The notes beneath the pieces were generated by a model, which did not search any database, was not told where the DNA came from, and saw only the letters and a list, made by a program, of their open reading frames with translations. A program made the position numbers and the translations under genes. 64,000 nucleotides of DNA, from NCBI GenBank assembly GCA_029964075.1, contig CM057135.1, positions 25,632,863 to 25,696,862 of the forward strand. The letters are read 5' to 3'. The DNA is from Patiria pectinifera. Its lineage: Eukaryota; Echinodermata; Asteroidea; Valvatida; Asterinidae. Below, piece by piece: positions 36,801 to 45,610 of this stretch (positions within the stretch are counted from its first letter, which is position 1; the number at the start of each line of letters is the position of its first letter).

Positions 36801-39800
36801 ATCATCCTTACATGACATAAAAATACAATTTTTTCCCATGCCATCACGTGACATGGGACGTCGTAATTCAAAGCCCTACGAGAATGTAATCATACATTTA
36901 TATGCCACCATTTAATATATACTACACATCCTTCCTGGATGGAACTTATACTTGAAACTATGTCATATATATATCACAAAAAAAGTTAACGAAACAGCCC
37001 TGTGTTTGTCCACAAACACACTCTCGATAGAAGTGAATGTACACAAACCATCGGTACCGATGGTTCGTGTACAAACCAGAATGAGCCAATAAGACAACAG
37101 CGCCAATGGTTTGTGCACTGACAGATACAACCATAGAGCAAGGACCCAAGGAGTTCGTACTCCAAGACTTCAAAAGTAAAATGATGGTCGCCGCGCTCGA
37201 AAGCTACAATAGAAAGCACCTGGCGCCAGCTTGCTCAGTTGCTCACTACGCTAATCTCGACACAATAGAGATCCGCGTTCACTAATGCCAAAAAAGGAGT
37301 TTGCATGGCTTCGTAGACAGTACCATGCTAAATACGCATGCGCAGTTGTCATACATCGCTAAAAATGAATGATTTTGAAGTGTTTGTTCGGAGTTGGCTA
37401 ATACTGGCTAACAATGTGGTCAACATCACTGAAACAATCATTTCATGAAGAACAAAATGCTCTGTACCTTTAGTGTGAAAAGTTGTGAAATTTTCCCAAA
37501 AAACACATTTCATCTATGATATATTGCCAATTAAAATGTCTGAAAATACATGAAAACTTATCTGAAAGAATCCAATTTATCTCCAAATTACAGGGACAGA
37601 TAACGCTTTTAAGCACCAACAACTGCACATTGCTAACTTGAGTTCATAACTCACATCTAACAACTGCGCAGTTGTAAAAACCTATCTTGTCGTAAAATAT
37701 ATTTTTCAAAAAAGAGCAGCGACGTGACATGACTTATTATGCAGCATATAGGGAGGTTGTTGGTTACCAACTAAAAAGGCGGCGATGATCATCGTGTTCA
37801 AAGGCCGCTGGCATTCACGCTTTGAATGGTCGAGGCTTGCGGTCACAGTGCTGTAGCTATAGACATTCCCGAGGGATTGGTATGTTAATGGTCAACATGT
37901 AAATCGCCCAAGAGTTCTGACTCCTTGGGTCCTTGCTCTACATGATACAACCAATAAGAGAGCATACAATCACTGGTGGTCATCGGCCCAGTGGCCTTGC
38001 CTAACTCAGCTATCAGCGAGATTTACGTAACGTTGCGTAACAACAGTGTGTGTGGGGAAACACGAGGTCGGGCCCTTGCCCTGCACAAGGTCATGCATGT
38101 GCATGCTATCGTAATGTAACATACACTTTGTACAGTTGAAACCTTATACATGTATTTGCTTCTGTTTCCGGACATAAAGCTCTGCTGCTTGCACTATAAT
38201 ATATAGAGACCCCTTTCTTCTGTCAAACATGCTGCAAATTCACGCTCGCATCCCGCTTTTGCCTTCTCGCACCCCTTTCTTCTCTTGGCACTAACATGCT
38301 GCAAATTCACGCTCGCATCCCTCTTTTGCAGTCTTTGGTTATAAAAAAAACATTTTTGTGATTTCTCCCCCGTTTCATCAAAATTTAAAAACTACGCTGG
38401 GTTAGGTTTATCCGTTGCCAAAATGAGGGGGACGTGGGGAACACTTATCTGCCCCGCCCCGGAAATCAGTATCAACAAATTTCTAGTTTTATTTTAAATT
38501 ATATATTCTGAAATATGTGGAATATGGTGGCGCAAAAGAACTGCTTTTGGTGGAGGGGGGGGGGCATGTACAGCTTACACGTTTAATTGTTAGCAATTGC
38601 TTTTTTCATTAAATGTATGTATTAATTCATGTTATAGGGGATTTCTACTCGACAAGCTCTGCTTTTTGGGAATGCCCTTCCTTCATCTCTAATTTTAAAA
38701 CAATGCGCTCAAATTCTATTAATATATTTTTAAAACCAGTATCAATTCCTTATTATATTACATAATAATGGTGTTCCCTAACTTGGCACATCGACTTTTA
38801 CTTTGACTTTCCTCATGTAGTGTTGCCAAACTTATTTGTAGACACACTTCGAATTCAGTCCGTGAAATACTGGTACTTATACCTTATTACTGCTCGGTTT
38901 ATACCTCTGTAAACAATTTCGGTGTCATGAGATTATATTCCGAAATTAAAAAACGGTGGCATCCGAAAATTGGGCACACAAACGGCAGAATGTTCCCTAA
39001 CGTGGCGCACTTGAATAAATCTCGGAAAATTCCAAATTAACATTTAAGAATTCTGCAAAGTTGATAAAATCTGCATCAACCATTATTATCTCTACTTACA
39101 TACCCAACTAGAAAATCAGAAAAATTATTTTCTTGGGGGGATATTTTCAAAGGGTTTACCCGTTCACTTCGCAATAAAATCGGAAAACCACGTTGAAATA
39201 ATGTTTTGTTGTAACTTTGTAACAGGAATCGGATAAACTCGTGATTTAGGAACAGGAGTGTTTAGAACTCGATGAAATTATACTTTCTGTGAAAGGTCAG
39301 TAAAAACTTTTGCTCTAGCTGGCGCGACAGACGAACAAGCAAAGTACAGCACGTCAGTGGCCGTGCCATGCTATGGTTCATTTTACATCAAAATATCTAT
39401 TTATGCCTTGAGATGTGGTAAACTGAAAGAATGAATGAATATGGGATTTAATGGTAGCACCACCAGTCCATTTCAAATGCATAGAACAACAATTCATTGT
39501 TTGTTGGTTTATAAAACAGGTTTGAAAAATGATCAGTAATAATTACAGATCAATTAGAATAATCACAGACCATTTGGAATAACTGTAGAGCAAGGAATAA
39601 TGAAAACATTAAATCTTTTAGCTTGTGAAAGCACGGTGTAAGTAATCGCGCCGACGGTTAATATTCTCTCCCAGAACTACTATGCGTACGTTGACATGCA
39701 TGTATTACAACTCCAGGTCTCTTTCTCAGTGGGCGCTACATTTCAGCATATTCCCGTTTAGATTATCGTTCTCCAAGTTGTACAACCATGTCCAACTAAT

Positions 39801-42800
39801 ACATTATATAATGCATGGAGCAAACCTTGTCCGGAAATAGAAGCAAATATAAGGTTTCAACTGTACAAAGTGTACGTTACTTTAAGATAGCATGCACATG
39901 CATGACCTTGTGCAGGGCCAGGGCCCTGACCTCGTGTTTCCCCACATACACTGTTGTTACGCAACGTTACGTAAATCTCACTGATAGCTGAGCTAGGCGA
40001 GGCCACTTGGGCCGATGGCCACCATGTGATTGTATGCTCTCTTATTAGTTGTATCTGTCAGTGCACAAACCATCGGCGCTGTTGTCTTATTGGCTCATTC
40101 TGGTTTGTACGCGAACCATCGGTACCGATGGTTTGTGTACATTCAATTAAATGTCACTTCTATCGAGAGTGTCCGAGTAATGATAAGTCTAGTTACAGTT
40201 GACTCTCGTTAATACAAACTCTGCCGGACCTAGCCGAAGTAGAGGAACTAAAACACAGTGGAGACCAAGAGTTTATGTTTGTTATAACCAGAATTTGTAT
40301 AAACGGTGTTTGTAAAATTCCTGGATGGAAATTCCTTGTTGGCAATGTACAACATTTGCTTTTGCTGCAATTTTCAGAAATAAGTGGAGTCGGAGGATTA
40401 GTTTGTTAGGGTACAATGTATTGTTAAACTGACTTGTTTCACGTTTTGGCCTTATAGATACTGGAAAAACCAAGAAAACCAATCATGCAATTGTAGTCTG
40501 GTTCCCTGACCCCACTCAAGATGAAATGGAGCAATATATGGACTTTGGGGATTTGTAAAGTTAGACAATCAGTATAGCAGGCTTGTACTCCTTCACAAGT
40601 GTGTTATCCATTGTAAGGAAAATACGGAGTAGCTAGATATGAAAATTCAGGAGCAGTTTTTGAAAAAATTGAGTTGTTTCTAACGCTGGTCAGCAAACCA
40701 GCATTGGAAAAATACACTTTTTGTTAACTTGAAATGTCAGCACACCAGGAGCCATGATTTTAGAGGACTCTTAAGACTGTCATTCCCTAACAATCCAGTA
40801 AGGTATTTCGTGATCATTTGATCAATTCGTGTTTTTAATGTTTTCAAATGTTCTATCTTCTCTTTAACGATAGCCGACTGTACTGTTCTTACCCAGGTAA
40901 AACTGATGCTGCCAAGACCGGCTGTGAGTAACTCGCCCAGCATCGAGGGGTAGGAATTGCCACCGGGAAAGTAGGCATGGAAATGAGGATGCTGCCAGTG
41001 GGTCATCTGTCATCAAAGTAAGTAAATTAAACCATATGATCTCCATCATCAAACCAATGTTCAATAACAATAATAATAACAACTGGTATGTATTAATTAA
41101 GCGCCATTGCCAAATGATAGAAAGCGCTAATTATTACCCTTGTTCATGGGGCCGCGAGACCATTTATTTCTGCAGCAGCTCAAGGTCAGCGCTAACACCG
41201 AACAGGTACCCATTTATTCTCCTAGGTTGAGAGGTGATTGTAGTAAAGTGTCCTGCCCAAGAACACAAGCACCATCATCAGGCCCATGGTTCGAACCCGA
41301 GTACAATCGGCACATGGGTCGAACACTGAATTTATCGGACCAACTATTGGACTTTCTCTAGACCCCATCTTCGGCAGCCTTCTATATTAGCGCTGGACTC
41401 GCTCTGATCACAAGCCCACAATTTCGTCAATAGAGCTGTTGCATGAGAGCCATCTTGGAGGTGCAGTCCTTATGTTCCACATTGATGCACATGAGCAGGC
41501 CTCGTCCATTTTCAAAGAAAACGCCTCCAACATGGCCGTCTGGTCATGTAAATGCTATGGACTAAACTGTTGGCTTGTGGTTGGGATTTCAATTTCATTT
41601 TAGCAGGAAATATTGCTGAGTAACATTCAATGGGCGATTCCTTGAGGCTTGGGTATTCATTACCGTATTTTTGATGAATTAAAACAAACCCATGCTTTTT
41701 TTAGTTCATTTTCCGAAAATAGTTCATGTCTATTTATTTAATTTTTGTTTGTTTGTTTACATCTATAACGTTCTTCGTGCCCCCTTTAATCGGCCAATAG
41801 GTAGGCCGTTGGTCACAGGATCTGAAAGGCAATGATGGCTACTACATGGCTACTACACTACATTGTATCCTGTATATTTTGGTACTATATATACTTACGT
41901 ATGTTTACTTTTTGTAAAGCGCTTTGAAACACTGCGTATTAAGCGCTATATAAATGTTAATTATTATTAATTATTATGGCTGGAAACTTCAAAACTGGGG
42001 GCTGATTACGGGTATCTGTTAAACCCATACATTTGGCACTTTGTTGACTCCAAGGGGATTAGATTTTAATACCACCCCAGCGGACGGTCAAGCGTCGCAT
42101 TTTTTTTCATAAGTCAAGTTCGGAGAGCAGGGTCATAGGGAACGTGACCTCTAACTTAAAGTGGCTTGAGTGCTGTAATTTCTGAAGGTCCTGTGTGAGA
42201 ACTTATACTACTTCTTTGCATGGTCATAATAGAAAGAGAACGTCGTTATTATTTTTTGAGGGGGGGGGGGGGGGGGGGAGCAATCAGGAAGAATTTCTGG
42301 GGTGGGAACGATCGGCCCATCTCCCAAGTTAAATAAATCGTCAGTACTTATGTACGCCGTCACAGTGGCTGAAAATATCCAGGCAGGCATTTCCCAATCC
42401 ATTCATTTTCCATTATTTAGCAGAAACAAAAAAAAGGAGAATACAAAAAAAAACAAAAAAAAAAAACAACAGATGTCAAGGTGAACAAGAACAACAAGCT
42501 GTTGTTGTAAAATAAAAACGTTTTTTATTAGAACATTATTGTTACTTTCATAATAAACTGGAAAGTATTGTTTGATTTTGAGGGTTTTGTTCGGCGTGAT
42601 TTGAAGAAGTAACTATAGGCCTATATGAGGGTCGGGCGGAAGACCTCCCCCCCCCAGAACTGCTCTTTTTGCAGCCCCACGCTCGGAATTCGGGGCGAAA
42701 ATGAGCTTTTTATTATCAACCCATCGCTGAATGCCTCCCCTCCTCCTCAAGAAAATGCGGCCCCTTGAGTTTCTCCTCCTGCAAACTGAAAACCAGCTAC

Positions 42801-43062
42801 GCAACTACGGTATCATCGACTGCAGGTTTTGAAACATTTTGTTTGTGTGCAAACAACTCACCCCTGGTAGGATCTTGTCTTGTATGTCCGTCATGATGTC
42901 CTGCCATGCCTCGGGTTGCTGAGGCGCGTTCGCAGGTAACAGTTTGTGCAGGTAGCCTGGCTCCACGGAGGGTAGCACGGGACGGTCCTTGACGCCCTTC
43001 AGGTAGTCCACGATAAGGTCCGCCACCTCACCGGCAGACCGACGGAACTCATCGCCCTCCAT
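12803..43062 (-). CDS. Aromatic-amino-acid decarboxylase-like (tyrosine/DOPA/histidine type), gene B, 12 exons
   Basis: PLP-dependent group II decarboxylase that would convert an aromatic amino acid (tyrosine, DOPA, tryptophan or histidine) to its amine in the cytosol. Exons: 43062-42862, 41006-40893, 27382-27260, 22565-22431, 21160-21050, 19718-19686, 19472-19311, 17637-17570, 16628-16535, 14821-14723, 14577-14476, 13357-12803. They give 598 residues in one frame. Key residues: His193 in AHSSVEKA, Asp272 in HVDGAYGG, Lys304 in NYNPVKW, Tyr333 in NRIYY, Ser354 in PLSRRFRS. Introns are huge and full of transposons (13.5 kb after exon 2). Oddities: the exon 7 donor is GTTATT, weaker than GTATGA in gene A; exon 10 has LWCVIR where A has LWFVIR; exon 3 starts IASP versus IACP. 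A tail of about 110 residues ends KQPSETLFS. Substrate cannot be decided by eye. Confidence 0.88.
13548..14109. mobile_element. MITE carrying a 21-bp minisatellite, in intron 11 of gene B
   Basis: Ends CACTCTAAAACGTCC (left) and GGACGTTTTAGAGTG (right) are inverted. The interior, about 13609-13990, is a tandem array of a unit close to TTTTCCGGGTCAAAATGACAC with variants. Because 21 is divisible by three, the array leaves long repeated open frames on both strands; these are by-products of the repeat. Confidence 0.75.
14250..14386. mobile_element. Short MITE related to 13548-14109
   Basis: Left end CACTCCAATAACATCCGG and right end CCGGATGTTTTTAGAGTG are inverted, and GGGTCAATCA motifs inside resemble the neighbouring minisatellite. 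It ends 90 bp from exon 11 of gene B, so it lies in a tight intron. Confidence 0.6.
15405..15530 (+). mobile_element. SINE, truncated copy
   Basis: It shares the segments TCACTCATTGCTTCT, GAGCTGTATACT and TTTGCCCGTTGAAACAGGGG with the fuller SINE at 15598-15915 but lacks the tRNA-like head. It is in intron 9 of gene B. Confidence 0.6.
15598..15915 (+). mobile_element. tRNA-derived SINE
   Basis: The head includes GTGGCCTCGTGGTTAAGGGC (A-box-like) and GTGGGTTCGAGTCC (B-box). The body has CCACCCAGGAGTAAATGGGT and the tail ends AAAGCGCTTTGATACC..GCGTAAAAGCGCTTATTAAA. A sister copy lies at 53793-54135. It lies in intron 9 of gene B. Confidence 0.75.
17765..18400. repeat. Interspersed GACGAAGTGACG motif array
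   Basis: The motif TTTGACGAAGTGACG, or its complement CGTCACTTCGTCAAA, appears near 17780, 17965, 18058, 18163 and 18385, spaced by about 100-220 bp of otherwise different AT-rich DNA. A related motif, GTTACTTCGTGAAAACG, recurs at 26395-26715. This is intronic to gene B (intron 7); no element boundary could be set. Confidence 0.45.
18405..19080. repeat. Dispersed repeat with GTGCTTGGCCGGT hairpin (copy 1)
   Basis: It contains the inverted pair GTGCTTGGCCGGTTTTAAAC and GATCTTAAACGGAC, two direct copies of a segment of about 160 bp (ACAAATGTATA..CACGAGTATTCG, near 18570 and 18725), and the ending AGCCAGCTGGTGTTTTATCA. Similar sequence occurs at about 48660-49370 and 61670-62225. Non-coding. 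Confidence 0.5.
19982..20200 (+). repeat. Dispersed repeat starting ACAGGGTGAGTAAAAAAA (copy 1)
   Basis: It starts ACAGGGTGAGTAAAAAAAAC and includes TTCAAGTTACGGAATTTTAA. Copies lie at 48404-48600 (same orientation) and 57955-58180 (inverted). The terminus suggests a DNA transposon fragment; the superfamily is not determined. It is directly followed by a GGCC-ended MITE here, and the inverted copy at 58 kb adjoins a member of that same MITE family, so the two repeat types may be parts of one larger unit. Confidence 0.5.
20207..20578. mobile_element. GGCC-ended MITE, divergent member
   Basis: Inverted ends TAGGCCAAAAAAAAAGTTTC and TTTTTTTTTTGGCCTTA surround a core with GCGCGCGTCGCCG and GCCGCGTCGCCGC segments. 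Same architecture as the members at 30712-31090 and 58243-58614, but more diverged. Confidence 0.55.
22157..22200. repeat. GC-rich palindrome, probable transposon end
   Basis: AGCGGGGTGCCGCGCGAAGC faces GCGCGGCATCCCGCT. Similar GCGCGGCACCC sequences appear at about 19910-19930 and 59398-59430, suggesting the terminus of a dispersed element family. Confidence 0.4.
22765..23050. repeat. Compound palindrome built from TCATAAGTCCGACGCC units
   Basis: The 16-base unit TCATAAGTCCGACGCC and its complement GGCGTCGGACTTATGA recur many times. The left half is approximately the inverted complement of the right half, with a centre near 22905-22920. Variants such as CATAGGTCCGA occur in matching positions of the two halves. 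It is bordered by GGGGTCCGC on the left and GGCCCCC on the right. It is in intron 3 of gene B. Confidence 0.75.
23593..24596. mobile_element. Non-autonomous hAT-type element with GAGTC arrays, target duplication CACCCAAG
   Basis: Ends are CAGAGTTGTAACGAGTCA on the left and TGACTCGAGTCATTACAACTCTG-type on the right. The flanks are the identical octamer CACCCAAG (23585-23592 and 24597-24604), the 8-bp duplication typical of hAT transposition. Arrays of GACTCGAGTCGAGTC occupy both subterminal regions (about 23625-23775 and 24396-24585). The centre has no transposase-like frame. It is in intron 3 of gene B. Confidence 0.85.
25002..26233. mobile_element. Non-autonomous hAT-type element with GGCCTT arrays, target duplication GTATTGAT
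   Basis: Starts CAGTGATGTAGTTCC and ends GCTCCAACACTG, an imperfect inverted pair of hAT style, and both sides carry the octamer GTATTGAT (24994-25001 and 26234-26241). Subterminal arrays of GGCCTTGGCCTTGA occur at about 25017-25180 and 26094-26220. The interior includes a poly-C/poly-A stretch and no transposase-like frame. Confidence 0.85.
26395..26715. repeat. GTTACTTCGT motif array
   Basis: GAGTGTTACTTCGTG occurs at about 26399, 26449, 26528 and 26698, spaced by 50-170 bp. The last copy continues as GTGTCGGTGAA, whose complement stands at about 24845-24870 (TTCACCGACACCACAAAGTA). The pair may be the outer ends of an older element into which the hAT-type element at 25002 was inserted. Confidence 0.45.
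26747..26775. repeat. (CTAA)n microsatellite
   Basis: About seven perfect tandem copies of CTAA in intron 3 of gene B. Confidence 0.9.
28752..30028. mobile_element. 1.28 kb giant hairpin (long inverted repeat) in intron 2 of gene B
   Basis: The two halves are inverted complements over about 600 bp each, with a centre near 29380. Outer ends are TAGTCAGGTGGC and GCCACCTGACTA. Matching pairs can be followed inward, for example CAAAGCACCAAACTTGGCAG with CTGCCAAGTTTGGTGCTTTG, and ATCGTTAATCCCTGTCGTGT with ACACGACAGGGATTAACGAT, down to GATTATTGTTG/CAACAATAATT near the centre. Arms differ by scattered substitutions and small gaps. No protein is encoded. A transcript of either strand would fold into a very long double-stranded RNA. 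Confidence 0.85.
30712..31090. mobile_element. GGCC-ended MITE with TTA target duplication
   Basis: Ends GGCCAAAAAAAA and TTTTTTTTGGCC, followed inward by AGTCGGTCTCTGGTCAG and CTGACCAGAGACCGAATA. TTA directly flanks both ends, as expected for PIF/Harbinger-like elements. The body holds GCGCGCGTCGATTTTAAGC and a CCAAGGCAAAT-rich segment. A full inverted copy lies at 58243-58614. Confidence 0.7.
31150..33830. repeat. Satellite-like tandem array, unit about 592 bp, more than four copies
   Basis: The marker AAAAAGGAGTAAATGCTTC (or AAGGAATAAATGC) recurs near 31245, 31838, 32430, 33021 and 33619, a period of 591-598 bp. Copies are highly similar; the last one diverges most. Each unit has GAATAAAAACTGGCATTTGC, a G-run of varying length and CACGTGCTGGAGGACAGATG. 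Older single copies lie at about 30537 and on the far side of the Myb-like gene (35757, 36107). A repeated frame of about 95 codons is opened or closed by G-run length and is not credible as a gene. Confidence 0.9.
34111..34279. repeat. Short inverted repeat beside the Myb-like gene
   Basis: GCAACCTGACGCCAC (34111-34125) faces GTGGCGTCAGGTTAC (34265-34279) across about 140 bp of AT-rich DNA. It lies just past the 3' end of the Myb-like frame and may be a small insertion or the end of the element that carries the gene. Confidence 0.45.
34333..34929 (-). CDS. Myb/SANT-like (trihelix) DNA-binding protein, probably transposon-derived
   Basis: A 198-residue frame beginning at a well-placed ATG (ACAATGG context) at 34929. 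An upstream in-frame ATG at 35118 is less likely because the added segment is not family-like. Residues about 12-90 form a Myb/SANT-like three-helix domain: [14 protein letters not shown], then a Leu-rich second helix, then [20 protein letters not shown] with a basic stretch. A very acidic region (runs of Asp) at about 138-175 and a Ser/Thr-rich end follow. Such domains occur in host transcription factors and as the accessory protein of PIF/Harbinger transposons. Near the stop, GACAAG|GTATAG could be a splice donor, so more coding sequence is possible. It lies inside intron 2 of gene B, same strand. No transposase was seen nearby. Confidence 0.6.
   Translation of the reverse strand: MGKTKSDGKPKSERWSEDEISKLVAVWGDNEIQKQLDGTTRNGKVFTKLSDCLRGAGYERTPAQCREKLKALKKEYKKVKDHNRNQTGGKRKECPFYEELDAVLGCRHSIEPAILFDTATALTPAQQHEQDEDEAGSHLGHDDIPLPDDDDDEDMPSEGVGDDVDDDDNDNAAVNLSTSSTASDTDTATSSHTTSDKV
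35400..35615. mobile_element. Harbinger-like MITE with CACACTAG..CTAGTGTGAAAGCCCC ends
   Basis: The left part has GTTCACACTAGTTGC and the right part CTAGTGTGAAAGCCCC, with internal CCCCGGGGA-type palindromes and an internal TAGTGTGAAC. The GGGGCTTTCACACTAG terminus is typical of PIF/Harbinger-type elements. It lies about 470 bp upstream of the Myb-like gene start, compatible with both deriving from one element. Confidence 0.5.
36235..36860. repeat. Tandem units of about 145 bp rich in TGACGTCA and CACGTGAC
   Basis: Each unit carries a GTGACGTCACGATGACGTCA-like block followed by TATATCTCCATAACTACAGG and GGTTGAAACTTGGTA segments. About four units follow one another (starting near 36241, 36395, 36541 and 36686). 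The inverted form of the GGTTGAAACTTGG segment occurs in the 4290-7186 element, so the two belong to one repeat family. Confidence 0.7.
37136..37944. mobile_element. Nested element inserted in the left arm of the foldback element
   Basis: Ends TAGAGCAAGGACCCAAGGAG and CTCCTTGGGTCCTTGCTCTA are exact inverted complements. The host sequence GATACAACCA occurs just outside both ends but only once, as GATACAACTA, in the uninterrupted right arm, so it is a target duplication of up to 10 bp. The interior matches the dispersed repeat at 3475-4035. Confidence 0.8.
38212..38335. repeat. Two-copy tandem repeat
   Basis: CATGCTGCAAATTCACGCTC and flanking CCCCTTTCTTCT occur twice about 65 bp apart inside the 3.2 kb foldback element. 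Confidence 0.7.
40196..40500. mobile_element. pogo/Tigger-like terminus fragment
   Basis: Begins CAGTTGACTCTCGTTAATAC, like the sequence at 2330-2349; such a start is typical of pogo/Tigger ends. The opposite end and a transposase were not found. Confidence 0.35.
41080..41310 (-). mobile_element. SINE-like repeat, minus orientation
   Basis: Contains GCGCCATTGCC and AGCGCTAATTATT at one end and CATGGTTCGAACCCGAG (complement of a tRNA B-box) at the other. Short related pieces occur at about 21425-21560 and 27070-27160 (AGTAAAGTGTCTTGCCC-like). It lies upstream of gene B exon 2, in intron 1. Confidence 0.5.
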
Positions 43063-45610
43063 ACTTGAAAGAAATTCTTTAGTTATAGTCTGGGTATACC
43101 TTGTTCTGTGTAGACTGAACCTGAAATGAGCCGGACGTATCGAGCGGCCTTTTTATGTGAGCAGCATCAACCTCAAATTGACCATAAAGGACTGAGCTGC
43201 AGAGACGGGTCACGGACGCCTAGGCCAAATCCATCCACTTCAACAATGGAGCGCCAAATGATCCAAAATTCAGCAACTTGCTCATTCCCTGTTCCTAGTA
43301 AAATTAATGAAGTCCTGATCGAATCACAGGGTTAGGCTCTTAATGTTTTTGTTTTTCATTTAATCTTAGTTTTGATTGTTTAGTTTGTTACATGAGTGCA
43401 CCTGGATGGGAATGGCAAACTTTATAAACTTTCAAAATATATATATATAATTTAAAAAAAAGCAAATGGACATTAACTCCTAAAAGAAAGATTTACTTGG
43501 AAAACCATCCTTTGACAAAAAGAATCACTCTATAACAGTAATCCGTGTTTTGAAACCCACACTGAAATTGACTGACAAAAAAACCCATGAAAGGACCGAC
43601 AGCGAAACTTAATCGATCTGTACATCTGTACGCGTATCATGCAATTAACTTTTCAGATACCTAATTTATTGGATAGACGTATATCATTTCGGTGTGGCGT
43701 TCCACACCAGATGACAGTGGCATATTTCTGGCAACTTTTTAATTCCTGGTAGTAAATCAGTTCAAAGTTTCGGTTTACCACGCATGGCTGGATGGAGATT
43801 GACCCGAGTATTAATGTACGTGTCGGCACGCATGACCTTTCATAAAAACCCAAGGAAGCCGTTTCCCGTGGCCAACGCGCAGAAAGTATGAATGATATGA
43901 TTGTGACACGTAGCACACGTTTTGGTCCCCGTCCCAATTTTCCAAATGAATTTGCGCACTGACCAATAGTATTGTAAAGAGCGTTTTGAAGGCATCGCCC
44001 CCTGAGGAGAGAAGGCAGGACCGTCAAAAAGCCTTTTTCTAGACAGAAGGGGCACGGGTTTGGGAGGTGAAAATGCAGGAGAATCAACCGGCTTCTGCAA
44101 TGGAGAGAGGGTACTTGTAAGCGGGCTGAAAATCGGGGCTACAGGTGAGATCGAACAGCGTGGTGGAGTAAACTCCATTTTGACTGTAAATGACGCGGTA
44201 GGAACATGCAGTTGTTGCTATGAGCATGTGGCTAACTTCACGGGTGACCAGTCAGTGACACAAGTCTTGCTCAGTGAAGCGAACGCGGATTTCATCAATG
44301 TTGTACTCCCAGTTTCGCTATCACTTTCAGCTTCACGTGCATGCATTCCACATTGTACTGTGACCAAGAATATTCGCTACACGCTCCCGGTTCAAAATGA
44401 ACCCCTGCTCTGGAGAAAATCAGATGGATACACATTCCCCCAAGCGTTTTTGTAAGTATATATATTTATATATATTGTTTTTTACTAGCATTTCAAAGTG
44501 GCACATTTTGGTGTTGAACATTATCAAAGAGATTCAGTGTTTTTTTTCTCAATGCATACATTTACGTATGAATAGTGAAAAAAATGAGAAGTATTACGTT
44601 GGGCAGGTTATGCATATCAGTAGCAAAGACAATCTGTAATTATTTTCTATACGAAGAAAGATTTATTAACAAATTGCGTTTTTTTTTCATTCTTTTTTTC
44701 TATGACAGACGATGATAGCGGCGATTCTGATGATGATGTTCCGCTAACCGGTCTGAGAAACAGACTCCGGGCAAACCTTGGCGACGAGATTCAACGTCTC
44801 GTATCTTGTGCTCAGCCCATAGCCTCCGCTCTTGCTTCGCCTCCAACAACTAGTGCTACTCAGCCGCCTCCTCAGCCGTCAGCACAGGCGGATCTCCTAC
44901 ATTATGAATTCCTTTGGGGAACTAACCCACCGGGCCGGTTTTTATGTGCAACCTCTATGAGAGAACGCGGCGAAAAATCATTAAAAACGGGCCTTTTTCA
45001 CATCTGTCGCCACCACTTCATTATTCTACAGGGAATACCTTAGATCTCACTACAGTGTGACCCTAACAATATACTCTTTCAGAAAATGAAAGAAAAACTG
45101 AATAAAACACTGAGTTTCACTCGCGTATTGATGTTAAACATTGCATTTTTAGTCAAAAATCTCCCTGTTTTGTGTGTAAACCACGCGTTCAGCCAAGAAC
45201 TGGTCCATTAACATCATCATAACGTATTCAGTGCACTAAACCTCTGTACAAAAAAAAACGGCAGGTTGACCAAGGTTCTCTTCTTGTTTGTTTACACTGT
45301 TAAAATAAATCTGTACTTTTACATTAATTCCCCCCGGATTTTTCGTTCAACATTTATGAAGGTAAAATAGCATGATTGCTTTTTTTTTTACTACTTGTAA
45401 TTTTTCGGGGGAAAAATTAAGTTGCTGTTATTCCAAAAATACGCTTCCCTCAAAAAAAGTGAGTGGGTGTTGTACAGGTAGATTTGACTCAAGTCGGTTC
45501 CTGGGCTTTACATGAACATCATAAGTAGGCGTATACCTCTCAGGTCTTAATATAAAGTGCGCCCTCACGTGCCAGCCTCCCTGCCAGAGCAGGAATATCG
45601 ACTTGGCTAA
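43063..45610 (-). promoter_or_regulatory. 5' flank of gene B, duplicated copy of 55948-57192
   Basis: Directly upstream of the ATG, 43063-43980 matches 55948-56815 and 45226-45610 matches about 56820-57192, with small differences. Shared landmarks include AATTCTTTAGTTATAGTCTG and GCGCCAAATGATCCAAA. An A/T-rich stretch with a TTTATAAA-like motif lies about 370-390 bp upstream of the ATG in this copy and in the gene A copy. A promoter is expected here, but no core element is certain. Confidence 0.5.
43983..45225 (+). other. 1.24 kb segment present only upstream of gene B, with unassigned open frames
   Basis: Relative to the duplicated flank at 56.8 kb, this segment is extra here or was deleted there. 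It holds two plus-strand frames, 44060-44455 and 44702-45043. The second starts at a plausible acceptor (TATGACAG at about 44701-44708) and reads DDDSGDSDDDVPLTGLRNRL, an acidic stretch like the N-termini of some transposase or nuclear proteins. The frames do not join in phase at the obvious donor near 44455. I do not recognise the product; a captured exon or transposon fragment is likely. Confidence 0.35.

Larger units (their letters stand above)
37018..40172. mobile_element. 3.2 kb foldback element with long inverted arms, in intron 2 of gene B
   Basis: The outer ends ACACTCTCGATAGAAGTG and CACTTCTATCGAGAGTGT are inverted. The arms continue through ACCATCGGTACCGATGGTT, GAGCCAATAAGACAACAGCG and, past a nested insertion, GAGAGCATACAATCAC to AAGGTTTCAACTGTACAAAG. 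The left arm is 37018-37135 plus 37945-38155 and the right arm about 39848-40172. The middle (38.16-39.85 kb) is AT-rich without a credible gene. The layout resembles foldback elements such as the sea-urchin TU type; that comparison is from memory. Confidence 0.7.
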
